Below, piece after piece: positions 56,225 to 64,000 of a stretch of 64,000 bases of DNA. Every line of letters starts with the position of its first letter. Positions within the stretch are counted from its first letter, which is position 1. The DNA is from Brevundimonas albigilva (lineage in GTDB: Bacteria > Pseudomonadota > Alphaproteobacteria > Caulobacterales > Caulobacteraceae): the NCBI RefSeq assembly GCF_023503965.1, contig NZ_CP097298.1, positions 186,001 to 250,000 of the forward strand. Reading direction: 5' to 3'. The translations under genes and the position numbers were made by a program. The notes under the pieces are model-generated. The model was not told the DNA's origin. It saw only the letters and a program-made list of their open reading frames with translations, and ran no database searches.

Positions 56225-56955
56225 GCCCGCCTCCGCCGCCGCTCGCGCACGAAGACGCCGAACCCGACCAGCGTCAGCGCGGCCATGCCGAACCACGTCA
56301 GGGCGTAGATCAGGTGGCTGTTGGCGAAGCGGATCACGGTCAGGCCGCCTCGGGGCCAGGCGTCCGGCGCGCCCGCCTCGGCGTCGATGAAATAGGGCGC
56401 CGCGTCAGCCAGGCCCTTGGCCCGGGCGATCGCGTCCACGTCGCGCGAGAACCAGCGGTCCGCCGCGGGGTCGTTGCGGCGCAGGAACCCGCCGCCCGGC
56501 TCGGCCATGCGCAGCAGGCCGGTGACCGACTGCGGCCCTCGCGGCGTCGGGCGGCTGGCGCGATCACGGCGCTCGGGCGGAATGAAGCCGCGGTTGACCA
56601 GAACCACGAACCCCCGGTCCGTGCGCATCGGCGTCATCACCCAGAAGCCGCCGCCCAGGTCCGTGACCGCCTGCACCAGGGTCTCGCGGTCGTTCAGGAA
56701 GACGCCGTGGACGCTGACCCGCCGGTACGGGTCGTCCGTGGGGTTCACGGCGGGCCATTGCGCCGGACCCGGCGCGGGAACGGGCGCGGCGTGGACCCGG
56801 GCGTCGACCTGGGCGATCAGTTCGGTCTTCCAGGCCAGTCGCTGCAGTTGCCAGACGCCCAGGGCGACGAAGCCGGCGAACAGCAGCGCCGCGCCGACGC
56901 CGGCCCATCCCAGGGCGGAGGCGCGGCGCGGCGGACGGGTCCGATCGGACGTGAT
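56221..56955 (-). CDS. SURF1-family oxidase assembly protein, apparent ATC start
   Basis: Helps insert haem into haem-copper oxidases. 244 residues when started at the ATC at 56955, which has AGGAG six bases upstream. The N-terminal helix LLFAGFVALGVWQLQRLAWK and the C-terminal helix LIYALTWFGMAALTLVGFGV bracket the periplasmic domain (VLVNRGFIPPERR, WFSRDVDA). No ATG, GTG or TTG is available before the first helix; GTG 56748 would remove it. Lies between cyoD and regB, so it serves the quinol oxidase. Confidence 0.82.
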   Translation of the reverse strand: MTSDRTRPPRRASALGWAGVGAALLFAGFVALGVWQLQRLAWKTELIAQVDARVHAAPVPAPGPAQWPAVNPTDDPYRRVSVHGVFLNDRETLVQAVTDLGGGFWVMTPMRTDRGFVVLVNRGFIPPERRDRASRPTPRGPQSVTGLLRMAEPGGGFLRRNDPAADRWFSRDVDAIARAKGLADAAPYFIDAEAGAPDAWPRGGLTVIRFANSHLIYALTWFGMAALTLVGFGVFVRERRRRRA

Positions 56956-56977
56956 GGCGGGCTCCTGCGGTCGAGGC

Positions 56978-57370
56978 TCAGCCGACCATCTGCGTCATGT
57001 CGTGGGTCGGCATCATGTTGGTGTTCAGGTGGTACATGACCCACAGCGAACCCGACAGGGCGATGACCACCACGATGATGGTGAAGATCAGCGCCAGCAT
57101 GGTCCAGCCGCCCTCGGACTTGGAGTTCATGTGCAGGAAGTAGATCATGTGCACGACGATCTGCACCACCGCGAAGCCCATCACGATCAGCGCCGTCGCC
57201 TGGGTCGGCAGCACGCCCGTCATCACCAGGGCGAACGGGATGGCCGTTAGGATCACCGACAGCACGAAGCCGATCATGTAGCTCTTGAACGAGCCGTGAT
57301 TGTGCGCCTCGTGACCCAGGTGGTCGACGTCGTGGGAGTCCGGCGAATGGTCGGAGTTGGCGGCGCTCAT
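56978..57370 (-). CDS. cyoD: Cytochrome o ubiquinol oxidase subunit IV
   Basis: 130 residues: His-rich N-terminus, three membrane helices (MIGFVLSVILTAIPFALVMT, LIVMGFAVVQIVVHMIYFLH, MLALIFTIIVVVIALSGSLW). Overlaps the end of cyoC by ATGA. Confidence 0.92.
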   Translation of the reverse strand: MSAANSDHSPDSHDVDHLGHEAHNHGSFKSYMIGFVLSVILTAIPFALVMTGVLPTQATALIVMGFAVVQIVVHMIYFLHMNSKSEGGWTMLALIFTIIVVVIALSGSLWVMYHLNTNMMPTHDMTQMVG

Positions 57371-58008
57371 CGCAGCATCCCCAGCAGATAGACGAAGGTG
57401 AAGACGCCGATCCAGATGACGTCCAGGAAGTGCCAGAACATCGACAGGCACATCAGCCGGCGCTTGTTGGCGGGGATCAGCCCCTTCATGCTCACCTGCA
57501 CCATCAGCGTCACCAGCCAGATAATGCCGAAGGTGACGTGCAGGCCGTGGGTGCCAACAAGCGTGAAGAAGGACGACAGGAAGGCGCTGCGCTGGGGCGT
57601 TGCGCCCTCGTGGATCAGGTGGCCGAACTCGTAGAGCTCGATGCCCAGGAAGGCCAGGCCGAACAGGCCGGTGATCGCCAGCCACGCCAGGGTCTGGCGC
57701 TGGTTGTTGCGGTCCATCGCCAGCATGGCGAAGCCGTAGGTGATCGACGAGAACAGCAGCATGGCCGTGTTCAGCGCGACCAGTTCCAGGTCGAACAGCT
57801 CCTTGGGCCCCGGCCCGGCGGCGTAGTTGCCGCCCAGCACCCCGAACACCGCGAACAGCATCGCGAAGATCAGGCAGTCGCTCATCAGATAGAGCCAGAA
57901 GCCCAGCATGGTGCTGGCGCCTTCCTCGTGGTGCGGCTCTTCTTCCAGATAGAAGACGGTCTTGTCGTCCAGCGGGTTGGACGCGGTCTTGACGGCGGTC
58001 GCGCTCAT
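57367..58008 (-). CDS. cyoC: Cytochrome o ubiquinol oxidase subunit III
   Basis: 213 residues with five membrane helices, typical of CyoC (MLGFWLYLMSDCLIFAMLFA, GTHGLHVTFGIIWLV, CLSMFWHFLDVIWIGVFTFV). Begins two bases after the cyoB stop. Confidence 0.94.
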   Translation of the reverse strand: MSATAVKTASNPLDDKTVFYLEEEPHHEEGASTMLGFWLYLMSDCLIFAMLFAVFGVLGGNYAAGPGPKELFDLELVALNTAMLLFSSITYGFAMLAMDRNNQRQTLAWLAITGLFGLAFLGIELYEFGHLIHEGATPQRSAFLSSFFTLVGTHGLHVTFGIIWLVTLMVQVSMKGLIPANKRRLMCLSMFWHFLDVIWIGVFTFVYLLGMLR

Positions 58009-58010
58009 GA

Positions 58011-60014
58011 TCAGGCCTCCGTCGCCTTGAGGCGGCGTTCGAACGTCTCCTCGGTCTCGCGCACCTCATCGGCGGGGATGTGATAGTCGCGGTCGTAGTT
58101 GAAGGTGTGGGCGATCGACACGACCAGCACGGCCAGGAAGCTGAGCGCCGCCAGCCACCAGATGTACCAAACCAGCGCCAGGCCCATCACCAGGCACAGG
58201 CCCGAGATGATGACGCCTGTTCCCGTATTCTTTGGCATGTGGATGTCGCGGAAGCCCTTTGCGGGGCGCTTGTAGCCGCGCTTCTTCATGTCCCACCAGG
58301 CGTCGCTGTCATGGATGACCGGGGTGAAGGCGAAGTTGTAATCGGGCGGCGGAGAGGACGTGGCCCATTCCAGGGTGCGCCCGCCCCAGGGGTCGCCGTC
58401 CGTGTCGCGCAGCTTGTCGCGGTTCAGGATGCTGACGGCGATCTGGATCAGGAAGGCCAGGATGCCGACCGCGATGACGGCCGCGCCGATGGCGGCGATC
58501 ACGAACCAGATCTGCAGCGAGGGGTCGTCGAACACCCGCATCCGGCGCGTCACGCCCATCAGGCCCAGCACGTACAGCGGCGCGAAAGCCAGCCAGAAAC
58601 CCACGATCCAGCACCAGAAGCTGACCAGGCCCCACGTCTTGTCCAGCTTGAAGCCGAAGGCCTTGGGGAACCAGAAGTTGATGCCCGCAAACAGGCCGAA
58701 CAGCACCCCGCCGATGATGACGTTGTGGAAGTGGGCGATCAGGAACAGCGAGTTGTGCAGCACGAAGTCGGCCGGCGGCACCGCCAGCAGCACGCCCGTC
58801 ATCCCGCCGATCACGAAGGTCAGCATGAAGGCGACCAGCCACATCATCGGCAGCTCGAACCGGATGCGCCCCCGGTACATCGTGAACAGCCAGTTGAAGA
58901 TCTTCGCCCCTGTCGGGATCGAGATGATCATGGTGGTGATGCCGAAGAAGCTGTTCACCGAGGCGCCCGAGCCCATGGTGAAGAAGTGGTGCAGCCACAC
59001 CAGGTAGGACAGGATCGTGATGACGACCGTCGCATAGACCATGGACGTATAGCCGAACAGCTTCTTGCCCGAGAAGGTCGAGGCGACCTCAGAGAAGACG
59101 CCGAACAGCGGCAGGATCAGGATGTAGACCTCAGGGTGGCCCCAGATCCAGATCAGGTTCACGTACATCATCGGGTTGCCGCCGAAGTCGTTCGTGAAGA
59201 AGTTGGTCCCGACGTAACGGTCCAGCGTCAGCAGGGCCAGCACCGCCGTCAGCACCGGGAAGGACGCCACGATCAGCACGTTGGTGCACAGCGAGGTCCA
59301 GGTGAAGACGGGCATCTTCATCAGGCCCATGCCCGGCGCGCGCATCTTCACGATGGTGGCGATCAGGTTGATGCCGGACAGCGTCGTGCCCACCCCCGCG
59401 ATCTGCAGGGCCCATATGTAATAGTCGACCCCGACGCCGGGGCTGTAGCCGATGCCCGACAGCGGCGGATAGGCCAGCCAGCCGGTGCGGGCGAACTCGC
59501 CCACGAACAGCGAGGCCATGATGATGATCGCCCCGGCCGTGGTCATCCAGAAGCTGAAGTTGTTCAGGAACGGAAAGGACACGTCGCGCGCGCCGATCTG
59601 CAGCGGCACGACGTAGTTCATCAGGCCCGTGACCAGCGGCATGGCCACGAAGAAGATCATGATGACGCCGTGGGCGGTGAAGATCTGGTCGTAGTGGTGG
59701 GCGTTCAGATAGCCCTCGGACCCGCCGAAGGCGATCGCCTGCTGGATCCGCATCATGATGGCGTCGGCGAAGCCGCGCAGCAGCATGATGATGCCCAGGA
59801 TCATGTACATGATGCCGATCTTCTTGTGATCGACGGTCGTGAACCACTCTTTCCAGAGATAGCCCCAGAGCTTGAAGTAGGTCAGCGCGCCCAAGAGGGC
59901 GACGCCGCCCAGGGCGACGACGATCATGGTCACGACCAGGATCGGCTCGTGCAGCGGCAGGGCCTCCCAGGTCAGGCGGCCGAAGATCAGCGGGATCAGT
60001 TGGTCAGCGGACAT
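58011..60014 (-). CDS. cyoB: Cytochrome o ubiquinol oxidase subunit I
   Basis: Catalytic subunit with haem b, haem o and CuB. 667 residues. Haem/Cu ligand regions: [36 protein letters not shown] (CuB His and Tyr), LHHFFTMG, and the two-His segment [16 protein letters not shown]. 15 membrane segments. Reduces oxygen and pumps protons with ubiquinol as donor. Confidence 0.97.
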   Translation of the reverse strand: MSADQLIPLIFGRLTWEALPLHEPILVVTMIVVALGGVALLGALTYFKLWGYLWKEWFTTVDHKKIGIMYMILGIIMLLRGFADAIMMRIQQAIAFGGSEGYLNAHHYDQIFTAHGVIMIFFVAMPLVTGLMNYVVPLQIGARDVSFPFLNNFSFWMTTAGAIIIMASLFVGEFARTGWLAYPPLSGIGYSPGVGVDYYIWALQIAGVGTTLSGINLIATIVKMRAPGMGLMKMPVFTWTSLCTNVLIVASFPVLTAVLALLTLDRYVGTNFFTNDFGGNPMMYVNLIWIWGHPEVYILILPLFGVFSEVASTFSGKKLFGYTSMVYATVVITILSYLVWLHHFFTMGSGASVNSFFGITTMIISIPTGAKIFNWLFTMYRGRIRFELPMMWLVAFMLTFVIGGMTGVLLAVPPADFVLHNSLFLIAHFHNVIIGGVLFGLFAGINFWFPKAFGFKLDKTWGLVSFWCWIVGFWLAFAPLYVLGLMGVTRRMRVFDDPSLQIWFVIAAIGAAVIAVGILAFLIQIAVSILNRDKLRDTDGDPWGGRTLEWATSSPPPDYNFAFTPVIHDSDAWWDMKKRGYKRPAKGFRDIHMPKNTGTGVIISGLCLVMGLALVWYIWWLAALSFLAVLVVSIAHTFNYDRDYHIPADEVRETEETFERRLKATEA

Positions 60015-60024
60015 CGTCGATCAA

Positions 60025-61218
60025 TCAGGCGTTGGGAGCGGCGGACGCCGGCGCGGAAAGGGAAAGCGAGGCCATCGGCACGCCCGGCGGAACCAGCCCC
60101 ATCCCCCTCAGCGGCGCCCGGTCGACGGGACCGCGCTCGGCGTTCTGGAGTTCGGAGCGGCGGGTGCGCTCGGCGGCGGCGGCGGCGGCCTGCAACGGCG
60201 TGCAGATGGTCATGACATAGCTGTCGTCCGAGCCGAAATAGGCCGGGTTGGAGCCGCGGCCGGCGTACTTATCGTAGATCAGCGGCATGGTGTTGCGCAC
60301 CGAGGCCATGGTCAGTCCGCCCTTGCGGTCGATGTCCATCATCTCGCCCATGCACATCTTCCCGGGCTCGACGCACATGTTCAGGATGGCGTCCCACAGG
60401 CCGCCCTCGACGCTGGCGAAGTGCAGGGCCGGGACCTTCTCGCTGGGCTTTTCGAGCTCGAGATAGCGTTCGCGGTCCAGAGGCTGGCCGCCCTGGCGCA
60501 CGCCGGCGATCCAGCGGTCGAACCCGGCCTGGTCCAGGCCGTGGAAGGCGAACCGCATGTTGGAGAAGCCGTCGCCGGAATAGTTGGCGGAAAAGCCCAC
60601 ATATTCGCCGGGGTGATTGATGACCGCGTGAAGCTTCGTCTCCATGCCCGGCATGGCGTAGATCTGGCCGGCCAGGGCGGGAATGTAGAAGCTGTTCATC
60701 ACCGACGACGAGGTGATGTGGAAGCGGATCGGCCGATCCACCGGCGCGGCCAGCTCATTGACCGTGGCGACGCCGTACTGCGGATAGATGAACATCCACT
60801 TCCAATCCAGGGCGACCACATTGACCTGAAGCGGCTCGACCTGTTCGGCCACGGCCTGGCCCGGCTTGATGCGGTCCAGCGGGCGATAGGGATCCAGCAG
60901 GTGGGTGCCGGCCCAGGTCAGGGCGCCCAGGCAGATGATGATCAGCAGCGGGGCCGACCAGATCACCAGCTCCAGCGAGGTGGAGTGATCCCAGTCCGGC
61001 TCGTACTCGGCCGCCTTGTTCGATTCCCGGTACTTCCAGGCGAAGAAGACGGTCAGCGCCATCACCGGCACGATGATGAGCAGCATCAGCAGCGTGGAGA
61101 TGACCAGAAGGTCGCGCTGCTGGCCGGCGATGTCGCCGGCCGGAGCCATCACCACCATGTCGCAGGCGGACAGCAGGGCCAGCACAGGCAAAATCATAAG
61201 CAGGCGCAAACGGCGCAC
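60025..61218 (-). CDS. cyoA: Cytochrome o ubiquinol oxidase subunit II
   Basis: 397 residues from GTG 61218 with GGAG upstream. Lipoprotein signal (LPVLALLSAC), two membrane helices and the cupredoxin domain (DWKWMFIYPQYGVATVNELA, YAMPGMETKLH). The CuA ligands are missing, as expected for a quinol oxidase. First gene of cyoABCD-surf1-regBA. Confidence 0.95.
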   Translation of the reverse strand: MRRLRLLMILPVLALLSACDMVVMAPAGDIAGQQRDLLVISTLLMLLIIVPVMALTVFFAWKYRESNKAAEYEPDWDHSTSLELVIWSAPLLIIICLGALTWAGTHLLDPYRPLDRIKPGQAVAEQVEPLQVNVVALDWKWMFIYPQYGVATVNELAAPVDRPIRFHITSSSVMNSFYIPALAGQIYAMPGMETKLHAVINHPGEYVGFSANYSGDGFSNMRFAFHGLDQAGFDRWIAGVRQGGQPLDRERYLELEKPSEKVPALHFASVEGGLWDAILNMCVEPGKMCMGEMMDIDRKGGLTMASVRNTMPLIYDKYAGRGSNPAYFGSDDSYVMTICTPLQAAAAAAERTRRSELQNAERGPVDRAPLRGMGLVPPGVPMASLSLSAPASAAPNA

Positions 61219-61423
61219 GGGAGCTCCAATCTGTCGGCGTCGGACAAGGGGGAGGCGTCGCGACGGTTCAGGGGCGTTGTGGCGCGGCTCGTAGGATGGG
61301 TTCGCCGGGAACGACAGTGGACAATCTGTCCTATCCTCTCGAACGGCCTTTCGGCGCAAAGGGCGCGGTTCAATCCTGCGGCGATCCGCCGTATAAGTTG
61401 CCGAACTGGAGCGACCGGAGCTC

Positions 61424-62781
61424 ATGACCGCCTCGACCCCTTCGTCAGAATCCCTGGAACGCGACGCCGCGCATATCAACACGCGGCATGGCAAGGTGGA
61501 TGCGGGCGAAATCGCCATCGGCGTCATCATAGGCCGAACGTCCGAATTCTTCGACTTCTTCGTTTACGCCATCGCATCGCCTCGGTCGTGGTGTTCCCGC
61601 AGCTGATCTTCCCCTTCGCCGGCCCGGTGGGGGGCACGCTGCTGTCCTTCGCCGTCTTCGCCCTGGCCTTCCTGGCCCGCCCGCTGGGCACGGCCCTGTT
61701 CATCGCCATCGACCAGAAGTTCGGTCGCGGGGCCAAGCTGACGACCGCGCTGTTCCTGCTGGGCACCTCGACGGTGTCGGTGGCCTTCATCCCCGGGTAC
61801 GAGACCGTCGGCCTGTGGGCGCCGGTGCTGCTGGCCATCACCCGCATCGGCCAGGGCGTGGCCCTGGGCGGCGCCTGGGACGGGCTGGCCTCGCTGCTGG
61901 CACTGAACGCCCCGGAGAACCGCCGCGGCTGGTACGCCATGGTGCCGCAGCTGGGCGCGCCGATCGGCCTTATCGTCGCCTCGGCCCTTTTCGCCTTCTT
62001 CCTGAACACCCTGTCCCCGGCCGACTTCCTGGACTGGGGATGGCGCTATCCGTTCTTCGTGGCCTTCGCCATCAACGTGGTGGCCCTGTTCGCCCGACTG
62101 CGGATCGTCGTCACGCCGGCTTTCCAGAAGCTGTTCGAGACGCGCGAGCTGCAGCCCGTTGCCGTCGCCCAGGCGGTCCGCGCCGAAGGCCCGCGCATCT
62201 GGATCGGCGCCTTCGCCCCGCTGGCCAGCTTCGCCATGTTCCACATGGTCACGGTGTTTCCGTTGTCCTGGATCTATCTGTTCACGCGCGAGACGCCGGT
62301 GCGCTTCCTGCTGATCGAGATGGTGGGGGCGGTGTTCGGCCTCTTGGCCATCCTGGCCTCGGGCGTCCTGGCCGATCGCTACGGCCGACGCACCCTGCTG
62401 GCGATCACCGCAGCCGGCATCGCCGCCTTCTCGGGCTTCGCGCCCCAGTTGCTGAATGGCGGTACGATAGGCGAACTGGTGTTCATGATCTCGGGCTTCA
62501 TCCTGCTGGGCGTGTCGTTCGGGCAGGCGTCCGGCCCCGTGGCGTCCAGCTTCAGCCTGGCCAACCGCTACACCGCTTCGGCCCTGACCTCGGACCTGGC
62601 GTGGCTGTTCGGCGCCGGCTTCGCGCCGCTGGCGGCGCTGTGGATCTCCAGCCAGTTCGGCCTGATCGCGGCCGGCGCCTATCTGTTGTCCGGCGCGGTC
62701 TTCACGCTGCTGGCCCTGTGGCTGAACCGCGAACTGGCCCGCAGCGCCTCCGACAAGCAGCGGGGCGCCAAGGCGGCCTGA
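61424..62781 (+). pseudogene. MFS transporter (proline/citrate symporter type), frameshifted by a tandem 5-bp duplication
   Basis: MFS permease of the ProP/citrate-H+ group: N-terminus ends EFFDFFVYAIA. Then ATCGC is present twice (61571-61580). Removing one copy gives VYAIASVVVFPQLIFPFAGP, the usual family sequence, and the frame runs to 62781 (RIGQGVALGGAWDGLASLLA, WYAMVPQLGAPIGLIVASAL). Full length about 450 residues. Divergent from cyoA; the 205-base gap holds both promoters. Confidence 0.85.
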
Positions 62782-62816
62782 TCGGCGCCGCCTCTCCCCT
62801 GCCCCCGACGCGACGA

Positions 62817-62850
62817 CGCCGCCCGCTGGACTTCAGCGGGCGGCGTTTTC
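62817..62850. terminator. Rho-independent terminator between MFS and rodA
   Basis: CGCCGCCCGCTG-GACTT-CAGCGGGCGGCG followed by TTTTC. A 12-base GC stem. It stops the rightward MFS transcript and may also end the leftward rodA transcript. Confidence 0.8.
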
Positions 62851-62875
62851 GTTTCCGTCGACGGGACGACCGGCC

Positions 62876-64000
62876 TCAGAACAGACCCGAGCCCTTGGGC
62901 AGTTCGTTGTAGCGATGGACCCGCATCGACAGAACGAAGGCGAAGCCGATCATCACCGTCATCATCGACGATCCGCCGTAGGACAGCAGCGGCATCGGCA
63001 CGCCCACGACAGGCGCCAGCCCCATCACCATCGCCCCGTTGATCATCACGAACAGGGCGAAGAAGGCGGTCATCCCCGCCGCGCCGATGCGCCCGAAGTG
63101 GCTGTGGGCCAGCGAGGCGATGCGCAGGGCGATGATGATGACCCCGACATAGCACAGCAGCAGGAAGCACGAGCCGACGAAGCCGAACTCCTCGGCCACG
63201 GTGGAGAAGATGAAGTCCGTGTGGCGTTCCGGCAGGAATTCCAGCTGGCTCTGGCTGCCCAGGCCATAGCCCTTGCCCAGGATGCCGCCCGAGCCCAGGG
63301 CGATCTTGGACTGGATGATGTTGTAGCCGGTCCCGCTGGGGTCGCCTTCGGGGTTCAGGAAGGTCAGGATCCGATTGCGCTGATAGTCGTGCATCCCGAA
63401 CATCACGAAGGGCGGGACGATGGCGATGGCGGCGGCGGCCAGGACGCCGATGATGCGCCAACTCAGCCCCGCCATGAACATGACGACCGCGCCGGTCAGG
63501 CCGATGATCATGGCCGACCCCAGGTCGGGCTGTTTGGCCACCAAGACGAAGGGCACGCCGATCATGGCCGCCGGAACGATCAGCTTCCAGCTGAAGCGCG
63601 CATCCTCGGCCGAATGGTTGTGGTACCAGCGCGCCAGCGCCAGCACCAAGCCCAGCTTGATGAACTCGGCCGGCTGGATCCGGATGAAGCCAAGGTTCAG
63701 CCAGTTCTTGGCGCCCGCCCCCACGGGTTGATACCCCAGCGGCGTGAATTCGATCATCAGCACCAGGATCAGCAGCACGCCGTACAGCGGATAGGCGGCG
63801 CGGAACCACCAGCGCGGATTGACCAGCGCCAGGGCCAGCATGACGACCAGCATGCCGACGAAGCGGATCAGCTGGTTCAGCGCCCACGGCTCCCACGAAC
63901 CGCCGGCGATGGAATACAGCATGGCGACGCCCGAACCGGCGATGACGCCGACCAGGCCGACCAGACGCCAGTCGATCTCGGCGATCTTGCTGGACAGCCG
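62876..64000 (-). CDS. rodA: Rod-shape-determining protein RodA (N-terminus beyond window)
   Basis: A SEDS-family glycosyltransferase polymerising peptidoglycan for cell elongation. The frame is open to the window edge (IAEIDWRLVGLVGVIAGSGV near the visible start), so ATG 63922 is internal. Signatures GYQPVGAGAKNWLNLG, IQPAEFIKLGLVLALARWYH and VMINGAMVMGLAPVVGVPMP are typical. The last residues are ELPKGSGLF. Partner pbp2/mre genes would lie to the right. Confidence 0.93.
   Translation of the reverse strand, partial: RLSSKIAEIDWRLVGLVGVIAGSGVAMLYSIAGGSWEPWALNQLIRFVGMLVVMLALALVNPRWWFRAAYPLYGVLLILVLMIEFTPLGYQPVGAGAKNWLNLGFIRIQPAEFIKLGLVLALARWYHNHSAEDARFSWKLIVPAAMIGVPFVLVAKQPDLGSAMIIGLTGAVVMFMAGLSWRIIGVLAAAAIAIVPPFVMFGMHDYQRNRILTFLNPEGDPSGTGYNIIQSKIALGSGGILGKGYGLGSQSQLEFLPERHTDFIFSTVAEEFGFVGSCFLLLCYVGVIIIALRIASLAHSHFGRIGAAGMTAFFALFVMINGAMVMGLAPVVGVPMPLLSYGGSSMMTVMIGFAFVLSMRVHRYNELPKGSGLF

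Noticed and set aside
58080..60215. A 711-codon open frame antisense to cyoB
   Set aside because: His/Asp/Gln-rich shadow of a perfectly conserved oxidase gene.
1..64000. CRISPR arrays, rRNA genes and transposases
   Set aside because: No regularly spaced repeat series, rRNA-like sequence or transposase motif was seen.

Overview
The window is GC-rich chromosomal DNA from an alphaproteobacterium, most likely a member of the Caulobacteraceae close to Brevundimonas. The supports are a permuted two-piece tmRNA gene beside an alpha-type SspB, RegB/RegA beside a cyo quinol oxidase operon with SURF1, and small families (DUF2171, DUF4169) common in this group. The species assignment is inference.

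Two halves can be told apart. Bases 1 to about 35.8 kb are accessory. In order they hold: the 3' end of a dihydrolipoamide dehydrogenase gene; a cytochrome c/FTR1 iron permease with a candidate Fur box; a Fic protein with two matching operators; an arsR-arsC-acr3-arsN-arsH arsenic operon; an AlpA-type regulator with a convergent integrase; a TetR-controlled oleate hydratase / hydroxyacyl-CoA operon; a TetR-controlled efflux operon (TolC, HlyD, two ABC-2 permeases, no ATPase); an amidohydrolase; a membrane protein; a cupin; a porin/LysR pair; azoreductase, VOC, TetR/SDR and LysR/RidA genes; csoR-copA; and an excisionase-like gene plus tyrosine integrase. That integrase runs into the 3' end of tRNA-Gln(UUG), so the block looks like an integrated island whose right end is at about 35.82 kb. 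Its left end was not found in the window.

From about 35.8 kb on the content is housekeeping: tRNA-Gln, tRNA-Pro, an ilvC-like reductoisomerase, DUF924, thyA, a hydrolase, mazG-like, folA, ybjQ, mrp, miaA, ssrA (tmRNA), sspB, rusA-like, fumC, small DUF genes, EamA, a YbaY-like lipoprotein, RHH, an MFS transporter, hrpB, an APC permease, an MBL hydrolase, the regBA two-component system, surf1, cyoDCBA, a second MFS transporter and rodA (cut by the window end).

The most striking property of the window is that at least thirteen otherwise conserved genes are split by small indels (mostly one base in short homopolymers, some two-base losses, one 5-bp duplication). These affect island and core genes alike, including ilvC. 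Sequencing or assembly error is the first explanation, but real decay cannot be excluded without reads. Such genes are listed over their full span as frameshifted. Regulatory DNA is unusually readable: paired palindromes at fic, at the TetR genes, at csoR/copA and upstream of arsR.
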